DNA of 64,000 nucleotides from Apoderus coryli (Eukaryota; Arthropoda; Insecta; Coleoptera; Attelabidae), in contig OU452199.1 of NCBI GenBank assembly GCA_911728435.2, positions 13,774,860 through 13,838,859 on the forward strand, in the 5' to 3' direction. The translations under genes and the position numbers were made by a program. Positions 1 to 11,089 of this stretch are shown one piece after another (the stretch's first letter is position 1; every line of letters begins with the position of its first letter). Under the pieces are notes generated by a model, which did no database searches, was not told the DNA's origin, and was given only the letters and a program-made list of their open reading frames with translations.

Positions 1-318
1 TCTGATTTTGGTCTGAATCGCAGGCAACCCTGGCTAAAAGGCGAATGAAATAGCCGACTGTCTGCTTTCCCTCTCTTACAAGAGGGAGCTGCAATTAGCA
101 TGGCGTTCCACATTGCCAAATACATAGTTAATACCTGGATGACAATAAAAGTTCATACAGGTTTGGCAGATGTGAAGGAGTTTATTAATCCATCGAAGTC
201 AAGAGCCAGGCAGTTGTTGGGTATGAGTAGATCTCATCTGCGCTGCCTGATCGAACTAAACGTTGGGGATAGTCGTTTCGCTTATCATCTTCTGAGTTTG
301 TGCCTGGAGGATGATTAG
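1..318 (+). pseudogene. LINE ORF2 C-terminal (RNase H-like) fragment
   Basis: A short frame (100-318) resembles the C-terminal part of ORF2 of I/R1/Jockey-type LINEs, where an RNase H tail carries the pattern 'LSRSHLR.L...L.G..R..YHLH.L.L'. Here GMSRSHLRCLIELN and SRFAYHLLSLCLEDD are visible. The frame stops right after EDD, and the usual downstream cysteine-rich end (CxxC...EHxxxxC) is missing. The fragment enters from the left window edge, so its 5' extent is unknown. Part of it is repeated inverted at about 578-661. It is a dead fragment. The family assignment rests on motif resemblance only. Confidence 0.55.
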
Positions 319-661
319 GTGGCCGAACATGTATTATATTAAAGAAGTAATCCATTAGATGCAGTGGAGTGTAATATAATTACAATAAAACAAAAATCAT
401 CGTCTCCACGATTTAATTAGTCCAGAAATTATGTCAATGGGACATGTTTCGGAGACTCAGCTCCATCATCAGCCTTGGTGGTATAAAATGCTGGAGACGA
501 TGATTTTTGTTTGATTGTAATTATATTACACTCGACTGCATCTAATGGATTACTTCTTTAATATAATATATGTTCGTCCACCTAATCATCCTCCAGGCAC
601 AACCTCGGAAGATGATGAGCGAAACGACTATCCCCAACGTTTTTGTTCGATCAGGCAGCGC
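239..661. repeat. 171-bp inverted duplication of LINE 3' end
   Basis: Positions 239-408 and 491-661 are inverted copies with a few mismatches, separated by an 82-nt loop. The arms hold the LINE C-terminus, its stop codon and the following AT-rich 3' part. The loop carries a hammerhead-like hairpin on the minus strand. Confidence 0.85.
439..475 (-). ncRNA. hammerhead-like hairpin (Penelope type)
   Basis: On the minus strand CUGAUGA is followed by U, a GGAG/CUCC stem with a six-base loop, and then GAAAC. This is the hammerhead core layout with one extra base before stem II. The same unit occurs in plus orientation at 724-755. Catalytic activity is not established. Confidence 0.45.
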
Positions 662-702
662 TCCTAACAGACTCTCTGTTAGGAGCTCTGCCTTCACAAA
701 GT

Positions 703-820
703 GAGCATTTTATACCACCAAGGCTGATGATGGAGCTGAGTCTCCGAAACATGTCCCATTGACATAATTTATGGACTAATTAAATAGTGGAGACGATGAT
801 TTTTGGTTTATTGTAATCAT
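703..820 (+). repeat. second copy of the hammerhead-like unit
   Basis: This segment repeats, in the opposite orientation, the sequence at about 384-490. It contains the AGCATTTTATACCACCAAGG lead-in, the hammerhead-like hairpin at 724-755 and the GGAGACGATGATTTTTG tail. Together with 239-661 it makes a nested foldback of one terminal unit, as is often seen with Penelope-like element ends. Confidence 0.7.
724..755 (+). ncRNA. hammerhead-like hairpin
   Basis: CUGAUGA, then U, stem GGAG/CUCC, then GAAACAUGUCC. It is identical in layout to the minus-strand copy at 439-475. Confidence 0.45.
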
Positions 821-829
821 GTATTATAT

Positions 830-2138
830 TCCTGGCCAGCCGTAGCTGGAACTAAGCAAAAAATCCACTTCAATAAAAAGATTGAGATACTGGGTGAAAT
901 ATGAATAGTTATGAGCCACAATATAGCCCCTCGTGTGGTCGCAGTTGAGATTCTAGAAAAATTAATCATCATTAATTTGCGGACTGATAGGGGTGAAGTT
1001 TCGAGCTGGCATTTATAAGACAAACTAGCCTATATTTCATTAATATCAATTCAATGAAGAATCACCTCGTAAGGTATTTTGAATTTGGTTGCAAAACAAG
1101 TTGATTTTGATTTTTTTCTTCAAATTGATATTGTATGAGGTATTATATCAATACTGTCACTATTGAATCAAAAAAGACATCATTTATTCTTCCGTCCATT
1201 ACGATACCAGAATATAATAGTGGTCTCAGCATGCTTTCATTCTCTGACAAAGACATGAAAAAAACTTTTCTATCCGATTCGATGCATTCTGACTTTTATT
1301 TATTAACAGGCTATTTGTCTCCTTTCAAAGTTTCAATGCTGTTGGCTGCTACCAAAATATTTTCTGCCTAACTTTTTGTTTATGTATCCTTTCCGTTACA
1401 TTATGACGTATGACCCTTGTTGACCATCATAACGAGGGTTCTGTTTCCGTAGTTAGTGTTATAAACTAGAACGCGTTTATTCTCTGATAAACATAAATAC
1501 AACACTAACATAATATAGAGAAGTGTTTTGTTTTATTTTCGTAAGAACTCATGCGCTAATGATATATCAATTTTAATATTGTTTAATTAATTGGTACAAA
1601 CTTTATGATCTGGGACAAATGATTGGCGTCATCTTGCGGCAAAATTATTATTAGTAAATATTGAAATTGTATGGCCACCTCAACAGGTGATATTTAATTC
1701 AAAATTAATGTGTCTCCATGGGCCCTCTACTGCGATCTCACGGCTATATTTATGAAAATAATCATTATTATGTCAAATTATTTTATACGTTTTTCTTTTT
1801 TATAATTTAAGTTTATGAAGAATCAGTCTAGGAATTTGTTTATAAAAGGGTTGATTATAATGCATATGGAATACATTTTAAAGAATCAAAAAAACAATTT
1901 GCATGCGCAAGTTTAAACTATTGGACATAATTTTACTGCTGTCACGAACACAAGATCTGATAACTTCATTTTCATCCTATTACGAGTTCGTCAAAATGCC
2001 ATACTTAAGTCATACACAAACACAAATATTTGCGATTCACATTATATTCACATAATTTGCATACCTTTTTTTATCTGCGATTGAGGGCATGGCTATGTAG
2101 GTTAGCTGTTGCAGTCAAATAAATGTCAAAGTGACAAA
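830..2138. other. AT-rich stretch, no gene recognised
   Basis: Only short frames occur (the longest is 78 codons, 1135-1371 on the plus strand), with no recognisable domain. No repeat structure is evident by eye. Confidence 0.5.
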
Positions 2139-2340
2139 CAGATCTGTTTGGGGACATCTAGCGTGAGCAGGTAATATGCCCGGTGAAACACAGTTCACAA
2201 ACAATGGCCGGACAAGAAGCTGCCTGCCGATCACCACTGATGAGTTGTGGATCAAAGAAACGACCCGTCTGGTGAAAGCATGGTAGTGTCAAACAAATTT
2301 CCAACATGACTAAAAGTCTTGTTACTTTTTAAAGTAACTA
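2139..2340 (+). mobile_element. hammerhead-bearing dispersed repeat, copy 1
   Basis: This copy shares GACATCTAGCGTGAGCAGG, CCCGGTGAAACACAGTTCAC, the ribozyme core and AAATTTCCAACAT...GTCTTGTTAC with copies at 19231, 44293 and 55868. Its 5' part (2139-2200) is inverted relative to the other copies, so the repeat is rearranged here. Confidence 0.75.
2230..2276 (+). ncRNA. hammerhead ribozyme, type I, probably inactive
   Basis: CUGAUGA (2237-2243) and GAAA are present. Stem I is CACCA/UGGUG, stem III is ACG/CGU with a three-base loop, and the expected cleavage site is GUC^U. Stem II is GUUG/CAAA, so the pair closest to the core (10.1-11.1) is a G/A mismatch. The upstream half of the extended stem I is lost through the 5' inversion. 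A degraded ribozyme is the best reading. Confidence 0.65.
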
Positions 2341-3619
2341 TTACCTCTTGAAATATATTTCACAAATTTTTTTAAATGCATGTATTTAAGACGATATTTT
2401 CCTTTAATTTATTGAACATCTTACAATAAAAAATAAGGAAAGCATGAGCAGCAATACTAAATTTTTCGTAATACAGATTTATTGTTAACAGCTTTGGCTC
2501 CATTGTGAAAATCTAATATAACTGAACTTTCCTGCCAAACATGGAATTCTGGCTACGTAACTGCCAGTTACAAACTAAGCGGATAAACGCAATTTCATTT
2601 AACCGTCACGTTAACAGTCATATACAGGTAACCTTTGGATACGTAACCAACACCTTTAACTTTGCACTGATAAACCAACCCTGAGGGTAGTGTATGTGTA
2701 TGTAGTTACATGTTTTCGTTGGTGGACGTCCCACTATGGATATAATAGGACTTTGGTATGAGTGTTGTAGGTTTTATGACTAACTTATCGGTGTTGAGGT
2801 AAAGCCAAAGATTTTTTCAATATGATACAAGATCAACTACTTTAAAATGGGTGTAATTTTGTGTGAGACGTATCATTTTGATGGCCGATTTTGTTTTTAT
2901 ACAGAACAATCCTGATTTTTATTTAGATATATCTAACACTTTCAATATTGGGTAAGTATTGTGTGAAAAGGTGGTGACAAGTTTTAGAAGATGTTTATAG
3001 ACCAAAACTACTTTCAAACAAGGTAATTTGTGGAATCAGACTTGAAGGTTATTTATGATATGCCTTAATAATTGCATCACAATTTTAGAGATGTGTAGCT
3101 TGTTTGTTTAACATATATTTAATAGCACAAGACAATAGGAACTAGTAACAAATTAAATTTGTAACACTGCGGCAAATAATCTTTTTCAAAATATACGAGG
3201 GTGGTTTGATATGACTATTAAAGGAAACCATAATTATTTTGGGGAGATTGATTTGTTTTTAATATTTTTTTTCTGTTCCAGGTAAGAACACATCATGATA
3301 CGATCTCATATTTTAAGACCTGCAATGTAAGTTATTTTCTAAGATTTAAATAAAAACAATATTTAAAATCTATAGGATAAATATTAAACAGGGTAACGAG
3401 GAAATTTCTATAAAATAGTTGATTTGAAAAGCAATTGTAATATTGATGTACGATGTAAATTGCGTATATGAAGGCTAATGTAAATTATAGAAATAATGAC
3501 GTTCCAGTATAAAATATTGACATGCAGTTATAGATAAACTATCATCATTCATGTGAATTTTCAAAATCAAGCATATTATGAGATATTATCAACGAAATAA
3601 TGCCAAATAATCATCACTT
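2341..3619. other. no gene recognised; possible lone mariner end
   Basis: AT-rich sequence without domain-bearing frames. ATACGAGGGTGGTTTGATA near 3195 resembles the outer end of mariner TIRs, but no partner end or transposase is visible. Confidence 0.4.
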
Positions 3620-4480
3620 GCTGCATTATTATACTCCCTTTTCATAAATGCCATTGGTTCAAATATCTCTAGTAACAAACTTATGTTTGCGGACGATTGT
3701 AAAATATTCCGTATTATAAAATCTACTGACGATTCCTGGGCACTACAAAGAGATATAGATCAGCTTTGCAATTGGTGCGATAAGAACAAGTTATATTTGA
3801 ACATCAATAAGTGCAATACGGTCTGGATAACTAATAAAAATAGAAAAATCATATTTGATTACGAAATTAAGGATCTGACTTTAGACAGGGTGGAATTCTG
3901 GCTATTGATAAGAAATTAACTTTTGCTGGGCATATTAGTGAGACTGTCAAGGCTGCAGTTAGAAAATTGGGATTCAAAGTCCGCAATTCGGAGAGCATCC
4001 CTAACATGAATACACTAAAAATACTTTTTAATGGTCTTGTTAGGTCTAAACTCGAATATGGTTGCACTATATGGCACTCATTATTTCTAAAGTACGAGTC
4101 TCAAGTGGAAAGTGTTCAAAGAAAATTTTAAGAAATTCTTGCCCTTAGACTAGATAATAATATATAAAATAATATAAAAGAATAAATCAGCGTGTTTTTC
4201 TGGACAGATTTCAATTAAATTCATTAGTTGATAGAAGGAGTTCTTATACAAATTATGTAACTCTTTAATAGATTGTCCGAAGCTATCTCAAGTCTCTTTT
4301 TTAGTCGTCCCAACACGAATGACTAGAAATCCGCTGCCTTTTGATTATCCCATCCCAAATGCAAATTTTCTTAAGCGCACCCCGATATATGCTGCATCTC
4401 GGCTGCTCAACACGTATTGCGTTAATGTAGATATAAATGTTATCGGCATGGGTAGTTTTATTAGGTTTGTTAATAATGCA
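3620..4480 (+). pseudogene. LINE reverse transcriptase 3' fragment
   Basis: The translation shows the RT catalytic motif region (LMFADDCKIFR), followed by WCDKNKLYLNINKC, which matches motifs C to E of Jockey/CR1-type LINE RTs. After a frame change at about 3900 it reads KLTFAGHISETVKAA, LVRSKLEYGCTIWHS and ESVQRKF, the standard post-RT region. A further piece (NPLPFDYPIPNANF, from about 4325) matches the ORF2 end. The N-terminal endonuclease and the first half of the RT are absent, and several stops and shifts are present. Confidence 0.75.
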
Positions 4481-4893
4481 TTGCATTGTACTTCATGCTC
4501 AAATTGTTATGATTTTTTGTCATTGTTTTTTTATTATATTCTTATTGTAAAATCTTCTATTTACTTACATGATGTACTACACTCTCTGGAATTAATGTAT
4601 ATTAATGTTTGCATTATCTTGTAATTAGGGTTTCCCCATTAGACAATATAGCTTATTATTATACTACTACTATAATTATCCCTGTGTGAATACGATACTA
4701 TATTAGATATCGAGGGGAGGTAATACCAAAGGTTAGTAAAATATTTGACTTCTCCGCGGCCTTCTCGCAATTTGACAAATAGTTTGCTTGCTTAGAAAAA
4801 CTTTCTGCTGGGTTTGAAAACCTTTCTGTTGGATTAGAATAACTCTGCTGAGTTGGAAAACATGGCAAGGTAAATACTATAATTTCTACGTAC

Positions 4894-4985
4894 CTTTGGG
4901 GTTCTTTTGGACATCTAAAACACGATATTCCTGGATTTTCTGCTCTGGACGAACAGTTTTTCACAGGACAGCAATAAACACTCAT
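4894..4985 (-). CDS. putative first exon of a THAP-domain protein
   Basis: The minus-strand frame reads MSVYCCPVKNCSSR followed by GISCFRCPKEPQ. This matches the N-terminal half of the THAP zinc finger (C-x(2-4)-C, then a F.FP.(D/E) stretch). The frame meets a good 5' splice site, AAAG|GTACGT, at 4893-4888, the usual position of the intron in THAP genes. The rest of the C2CH module (W, C, H) was not located, so the exon may belong to a host gene or to a P-like transposon relic. The open frame itself runs past the donor to 4698 and encodes a short seven-residue repeat (NPTERF/NPAESF). I chose Met 4985 because the THAP consensus starts about two residues before the first Cys. Confidence 0.4.
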
Positions 4986-5039
4986 TATATTTATCATTTA
5001 GTACTTTTAAAGATATAAAAAGGCGTTTTAGAAACGGTT

Positions 5040-6984
5040 ACTATATACATAAATATAATCACCAATAAACAAATACAAGCTCACGCCTACACGGAAATAC
5101 TGTAAATTTGCAGACTGTTTCCCTTGAAAGCGGTGTCGCTTCTTTGAACAGAGTGGAGACGATGAGTGAAGGGTCATATATTATTTATTCTGTAGTCTTT
5201 GGTAATACCACATTAGGAGTGAGGATTTTCAAAATTCCATTACATGCCCTATATTATGCTGGCCCTATTACTGAACCTCATATTATGAGGATTAACGGTG
5301 CACTAGATGTCATAATGGTATTACGTATTAAATATTTTAAATATTAACCTCACAATGCTTTATAGCATAAGTTAATTTTGGCCGGTTGTGTTTTATAGAA
5401 AATGCGAGTGCGGTGAGCGGTACATGATCATGTCATATTAGCCCAAGAGATCTGAGCTTCCGGACGGATAACGCCTAACCTATTTAGTAAATTGAACACT
5501 TATTGCGAAATCAACAAAATAGAGATATTTTATATTACTTATTTATTTATATTAATAAATACGTGTGTATCTATACTTTTATACGTCAAAGAAATATTTC
5601 ATACAATTATTACTTATAACATTTTCAGTAACGTTTTCGACTATTTTGTATAATACTTCTGAAATCCTTTTCAAAACAATTTCTGCTACTCCCTGTAATC
5701 GAAAACAACATATTTATTAATTTCAGAATATGTTAAAAATGTTAAATCTGCTTATTAACAACGACGTTGTTGTCAGAGTCAGATATTTATGAACGAGCTA
5801 AGCTCCATCTAAAAGTAGTGTATTCTTGGAAAATTTTATTTTGAATATGTATGTATTTCCAGTAACCTCTAGTTTGTATTTAGCAATGCATACATACGAG
5901 TATGTATTGGTGTTTCTTCTAGTAGTTTTCCATGTTCATTTACTTTGATTATTTATAGGAAAGTTTCCATCCCATTATATAGTTTCTAATACTGCAATGT
6001 TTTTCATATTAAGTATACATGCTGTGTCTGGAATGTTTTTAATGTGGTTTAAATTCTTTTGGAAGCCATTTGTGTCCAGGTTTATAGACTTCATGGGAAG
6101 TACGTAGATAGGTATTTGATTTATGAACGAACAAAGCTAAATTAAATATAAATAATATGGTATTTTTTCAACAACCAAATTATTTTATCAAAAATAAAAT
6201 AAATTTGGGGAATTAAGTTTGTGTTTAATTAAGCATCTGCGCGTGTGTCGGGTGTAAATAGATTCCGGATTAATTACGCTATTGCACGAATAATGAGTAC
6301 GTGGTGGATCATGGCGATAATTCCAGAAAACGTGTGGCAGCAGTGCATTGTAAGTTAGTATATTGTTTAAGCGAGTAGGTAGATTCCGTAAGAATAACAC
6401 ACCAATCTGTTTTCTTTTCTAATGAAAAATTGACGATTTGGCAACTATTTTAAAAATGTTTCCCTTCAATGAAGCCTCAACAAAAGTAAACGTTGCATTG
6501 CGCTGAATATTTAAACGTATGTTAAAACACATGGCATATTTTACACTTGTTTTGATTGTCAGAAATCCGTGCCCAACTTTACCCTGTTTTTGTTTGAAGA
6601 ATAGAGTGAATAAGAGCTAACACGTGTTACATTAGTTAAAAATGGTGTATAGCGTAGTTCTAAATATTGTACAGGGTTTGGATAAAAATCATTATATCGA
6701 ATTAAATAAGGCAACGTCGACTCCACATAGCTATGGCTAATTCTTTAACACTCTAATTTCAAAATAATAGAGAAACAAAACCTATATCCTAAATTCGGCT
6801 ACCGAAAAAAAAAACTCAACTTCTTCATTCTCTCTATTTTATTATCTATCACAATATATCTAACACAATAGATATATCTTTGCACATTTATAGGTACGCA
6901 ATCCCTTATATAACGATGTTTCTTGTGAATTAATAATCACACAATCAACTACTTCCTTTATTTCTTAACATCACCTACAATATC
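5040..6984. other. AT-rich stretch, nothing recognised
   Basis: Short frames only. No TIRs, satellites or RNA genes were seen by eye. Confidence 0.45.
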
Positions 6985-7964
6985 AGGTCATTCAATAAGT
7001 CCATAGGGTAAGTAAGAAAAGAAATTTGACAAAACTCGATTTTCCTATTCAACACGACACGAGTCTAGCGATTTTCCAACTTTAGGCCTCAGTTTCAGCG
7101 ATTGCTTCATCATTGGACTTAAATTTCTTACCGGCAAGTATTCTCTTGAGATCTGAAAACAGGAAAAAGAATACGGTGAGTGGGTCCGAAGCGCAATTCA
7201 TTCAATTTAGCTATAGTTTTCATCGATTTGTGACATGGTGCATTGTCTTGGTGAAACAACACTTTTTCTTTTGCAAATGTCAGCCTTCAGTCGATCCAAA
7301 AGTGCACAGTAATAGTCGCTGTTGATGGTGTTTACTTTTTGGAGGTAGTCGATAAATATTATTCCGTTCGTATTTCAAAATACAGACGCCATCACTTTAC
7401 CGGCCGACTGTTGCGTCGTTGCTCGGTTTGGATTTGTTGTTGTATTTGGTCGACTGTGAGCTCACGCGGCACCCACTTTGCACAGTGCTTTCGCATACCC
7501 AAATGTTTGTGTAAAATGGTAAAAACACTACCGTCTGCTGTCTTTACAATGTCAGCTAGCTCGTGCAACTTCAATTTGCGATCGTTCATAACCAATTACT
7601 GGATTTTTTGACGTCTTCTGGAATATCGGCCTCATTTGGGCGTCAAATACGCTCTGCTTCATTTGTGCTGGTACGATCAGGTTTATATTCAGCAATCCAC
7701 TTATCTTCCATTTGTCTCGATGGAGCGATGTTCGGATAATATTTATCAAGCTATTGTTTGGTTTCCACTGTACTTTTTTTTTTTCATCAAAAACTCTAAA
7801 TTAACTTTTTTCAATTTTTTTGTTTCAATAACAAAAGTTGCTTCACACAAAATGCTATAACTCACGAACCAATCGTCAGATTGCTGTCAAATTTATACAC
7901 GTATAGTTAGGTTAGAACAATAAAAATCATATGGAAAAAAATCTACGGACCTATTGAATAAACA
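6985..7964 (-). mobile_element. internally deleted mariner element
   Basis: The ends are near-inverse of each other: ATTCAATAAGTCCATAG at about 6991 and the complement of CTACGGACCTATTGAAT at about 7943. The body encodes mariner transposase on the minus strand, but in pieces. In a full-length mariner the transposase has about 345 residues. Confidence 0.8.
7045..7750 (-). pseudogene. mariner transposase relic
   Basis: On the minus strand, 7750-7395 gives the second helix-turn-helix region: RTSTNEAE, NDRKLKLHELADIVKT, ILHKHLGMRKHCAKWVPREL, TVDQIQQ. The next recognisable block starts at about 7392 with GKVMASVF and IDYLQKVNTINSDYYCALL. It then shifts frame to the second-aspartate region (FHQDNAPCHKSMKT at about 7245) and the C-terminus (GKKFKSNDEAIAE). 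The segment carrying the first catalytic Asp (GDETW) is deleted, and the third (SPDLAPSD) is disrupted. The element is not autonomous. Confidence 0.8.
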
Positions 7965-8081
7965 GTAACGCATTAGAGTTACAGCAAGAAAGATAATTCC
8001 AATTTGACATATTTTGCCAATACTTATTAATGTTCATTATATGTTAAATATCGCATGTGATAACTTTTCAATTATTACCAC

Positions 8082-8753
8082 ATATGAGCCCTCTAGATGC
8101 AAAACTCGGTAAATGCAAAAATGGTGAAAATCGAGTTAAATACTCTACCTTATCGCAAATTTTCGGCTCTATCCAAATATGCTGAGAAACATATGCAAAA
8201 CTTGCTTATTCACATATAATATTCAATTCAAAAACCGCGCCTAAGTGCATAACTCTCCTTATGCTTCATGCACATATGTGCAAAACTCGCTTTTTGCTCT
8301 TTGGCCAATGACAGGCTCTCAATTCCTCACGTGACTCCCGTTGTTTTCTGTTTAGATGTTTTTATTACGATTTACGAGACTATGTTATTATTATCGCAAT
8401 ATTTATTATTATTATTGGTTCGTAAACATTTATTTCTTTTTTATATTTTTTTAATAATTTTTTTTTTAATAACCTGCGAAATATTTTTTTCTTTGACAAA
8501 AGGTTGCAAAACTAGGTTTTTGCTAGCGTTAGGGTGTAAAACTTGGTGAATGCAATTTATTAATTGAATTTTCCGATATTTGTTACTGTATCGAGGTTTT
8601 GGTTTATTATGAATTGAATCATGACCACTATTGCCACCTAATATCAAAATATGAAAATGTTTTAACAAGAAATAACAAGAAAAACAGTTTTTTGTTAATT
8701 CCCAAAATTCAGATGTTTGCATTTACCCAGTTTTGCATCTAGAGGGCTCATAT
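8082..8753. mobile_element. 672-bp non-autonomous TIR element
   Basis: 38-bp terminal inverted repeats (8082-8119 and 8716-8753) begin ATATGAGCCCTCTAGATGC. The inner part repeats variants of GCAAAACTCGGTAAATGC several times near both ends, as subterminal transposase-binding repeats do. No transposase frame is present and I could not assign a superfamily. Confidence 0.75.
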
Positions 8754-9602
8754 TATTTATTCATGTCAACAAGATGTTTTTGGCGACATCTAGTGTTAAA
8801 TTATTCTTGTTACGGTAACGTTTAAGTTTAAACTCGCTATCCATCTGTACTTGTAACTCCATCTATCTATCTTGAGATTTAAATTGTCATAATCATTTGT
8901 CAAATGTTGTCACACACAATTTGCTATTGCTTTACGAGAATAATTAACTTGTTGTTTCCGTTCAATATTATTTGATGGTCGTAATTTAGATAGCAATTCG
9001 AAAATGATTATATTGTAGCAGATTGTTTGAATTAGGGTCGTAAATATTTAAATCCCAAAATAAAGATTTTTTGTGACGATTGTAACATGAATAACAATGC
9101 AATATTTAAGTACAAGTAAAATAAGTATTTCTTAGAAAATCTTGACACTTAGGTATAGGGAATCCTAATATCAGTGGGATGTGATTTTAGTATGAACCAA
9201 CACGTGATCCTAGATACAGGGTGTGCTAATTGAATTAAGAAAGTATCATAATAAATCCGTTTGAAAATATGAATAATATTTTCTGACCACCCTAAAAATA
9301 TTTAGAAATGCATTGTACATCATTCAGGTTCAGAATGACGAACACACGTTTCGTTCACCATCTTTTGACGTTTGTCATCTCATGATGTTTATGCAGAATC
9401 TCAAAAATGGTTTTATCGGATACTCTAAATATCTGCGACTTGTGTCTTATTCACGCCTTTACTTTTCATCCCAATTGATAGGCTTGTTCGATGATATTTT
9501 AAGAGTTATTTACCCGAAAAAGAAAAAACTTGGTATTTGTACTATTGATGTCACAAACAATGTTGTCATTAAAAATATCTCCACCACTAACATCCGACCC
9601 CA
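8754..9602. other. no gene recognised
   Basis: At 8771-8793 a piece (AGATGTTTTTGGCGACATCT) matches the outer part of the hammerhead-bearing repeat, so a short relic of that family may lie here. A 121-codon frame at 9313-9678 has no recognisable domain and runs into the next element. Confidence 0.4.
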
Positions 9603-11086
9603 CACAGTAAAAAATTGCGTGTTAAATTTAACACTCAATGGTGGTACATATAGGACCACACGCGATCGGGTATATTAACCAATCATTAAATCTGGTAAAA
9701 ATGATAATTTTGAAATGTTTTTTTTTATATCTGATGAGTGTTATTCTTTTAATTCATTGATAGGTACATTTACACTATCGCGTGTAAATTAACTAAATTA
9801 CAGTGTTAATATTTACACTCAATCGTGTAAAATAAACATGAAACTTGTAAGTAAACCACCTTTTAATAGTAATTTACGCCTAATTATTGTAAATATCATA
9901 TTATTATAGTGTGAATTTCATTCCATTTTGGGTGTGAATTTACTATAGCGGGTGTAACAATTTCTACCCATGGTTAGTATATACTTTCCACTTTGTTTAC
10001 GTCAATTATCATTATCTATCAAAATAACCAGGCATTGAAAATTGTGCAAGATGTTTGCCATTATAAACCTTCGCTTAGTTTGATACATGATTGAATGACT
10101 TAATCAAAGCCGAAAGTACCAGCCCCTAATATAATATATTTACATTTTTCAAATCACTTGGAAAAGGTTTCTGAATGAATAATGACAATGTTGAATATAC
10201 GATTATTTATTTATAAAAGAAATTATAATTCAAATTATTTGGACAAAATGGCAACCTTAATATAGTACATAATCTGCTATGGTTTAAATAACAATATACT
10301 AATATTAATACTAAACATAATTTCATTGTTCACCATTGGGATCCTCTAAACTTTAAGAGTATAAGTTAAAAATCTGCAATCTGTTATTATTAGAATTATT
10401 TAAAAGCTACAAGGAACATAAATCTGTACCAATCCTATAATACCTAAAAATCCTATAATGCCTTAAAAATGTACTTACCTAGCTGTTTCTATTAATTTCA
10501 ATATGTAGGTACTTACCCAATTTAACCAGATCCTGATAACACCCACTCTCATTTGGCACTTTGCAGAACTTTGCTTTATTTTTATATTATAGTTTAAATA
10601 TAACTGAGATAATTCTATTCTATTATGCAGTAATTCACAACGTAAAATGTAAGAGCAAAAAGCCGAAAAATCCCCGAATTAAATAAAAATATGAAATGAC
10701 ATGTGTCCTGCCGGCATTCAAGATTGAACTCTGTACCTTGTGTGTGTATGTGTTTGTCGTGTAAAAAAAAACAATTATAAAGCAAATTTTACACTCGGTG
10801 TGTTCAAACAACTTTTTAGAGGGGTTTATTGTACGCTGATATCGTGTTATTAATTGTTATTGTATTTTATTTTTCTCATAGAGTGTAAACTTATAATAAA
10901 ATAACACCCATTCGACAAAATTAACTTTTAAGAGAGTTGAATTCACATGCAACTTTTATACCACAACTTTGGTCCCATATGAGTGTAAAATTGTGGTAAA
11001 TTATATTGATCCGAGTGTTAAATTTAACACTACTTTTATTTACCACTGCAGAAATGATTTTTACCATGTCGATATTTTTTACTGTG
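9603..11086. mobile_element. 1.48-kb CACAGT-ended non-autonomous element
   Basis: The outer ends are inverse (CACAGTAAAAAAT at 9603 and its complement ending at 11086). A perfect 16-bp palindrome, GTGTTAAATTTAACAC, lies near each end (9619 and 11015). Many GTGTAAATT variants fill the subterminal zones (for example 9780-9960 and 10790-11000). The interior is AT-rich without a transposase. A related element is at 22394-23457. Superfamily not assigned. Confidence 0.65.
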
Positions 11087-11089
11087 CAT

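Noticed and set aside
2900..3300. Mariner element suggested by ATACGAGGGTGGTTTGATA
   Set aside because: No second TIR and no transposase motif found nearby. Kept only as a possible lone end.
8268..8722. Two 93-codon frames on opposite strands
   Set aside because: Both lie inside the 672-bp TIR element and read through its AT-rich interior. No domain.
9313..9678. 121-codon frame
   Set aside because: No recognisable domain, and its C-terminal part overlaps the end of the CACAGT-ended transposable element.
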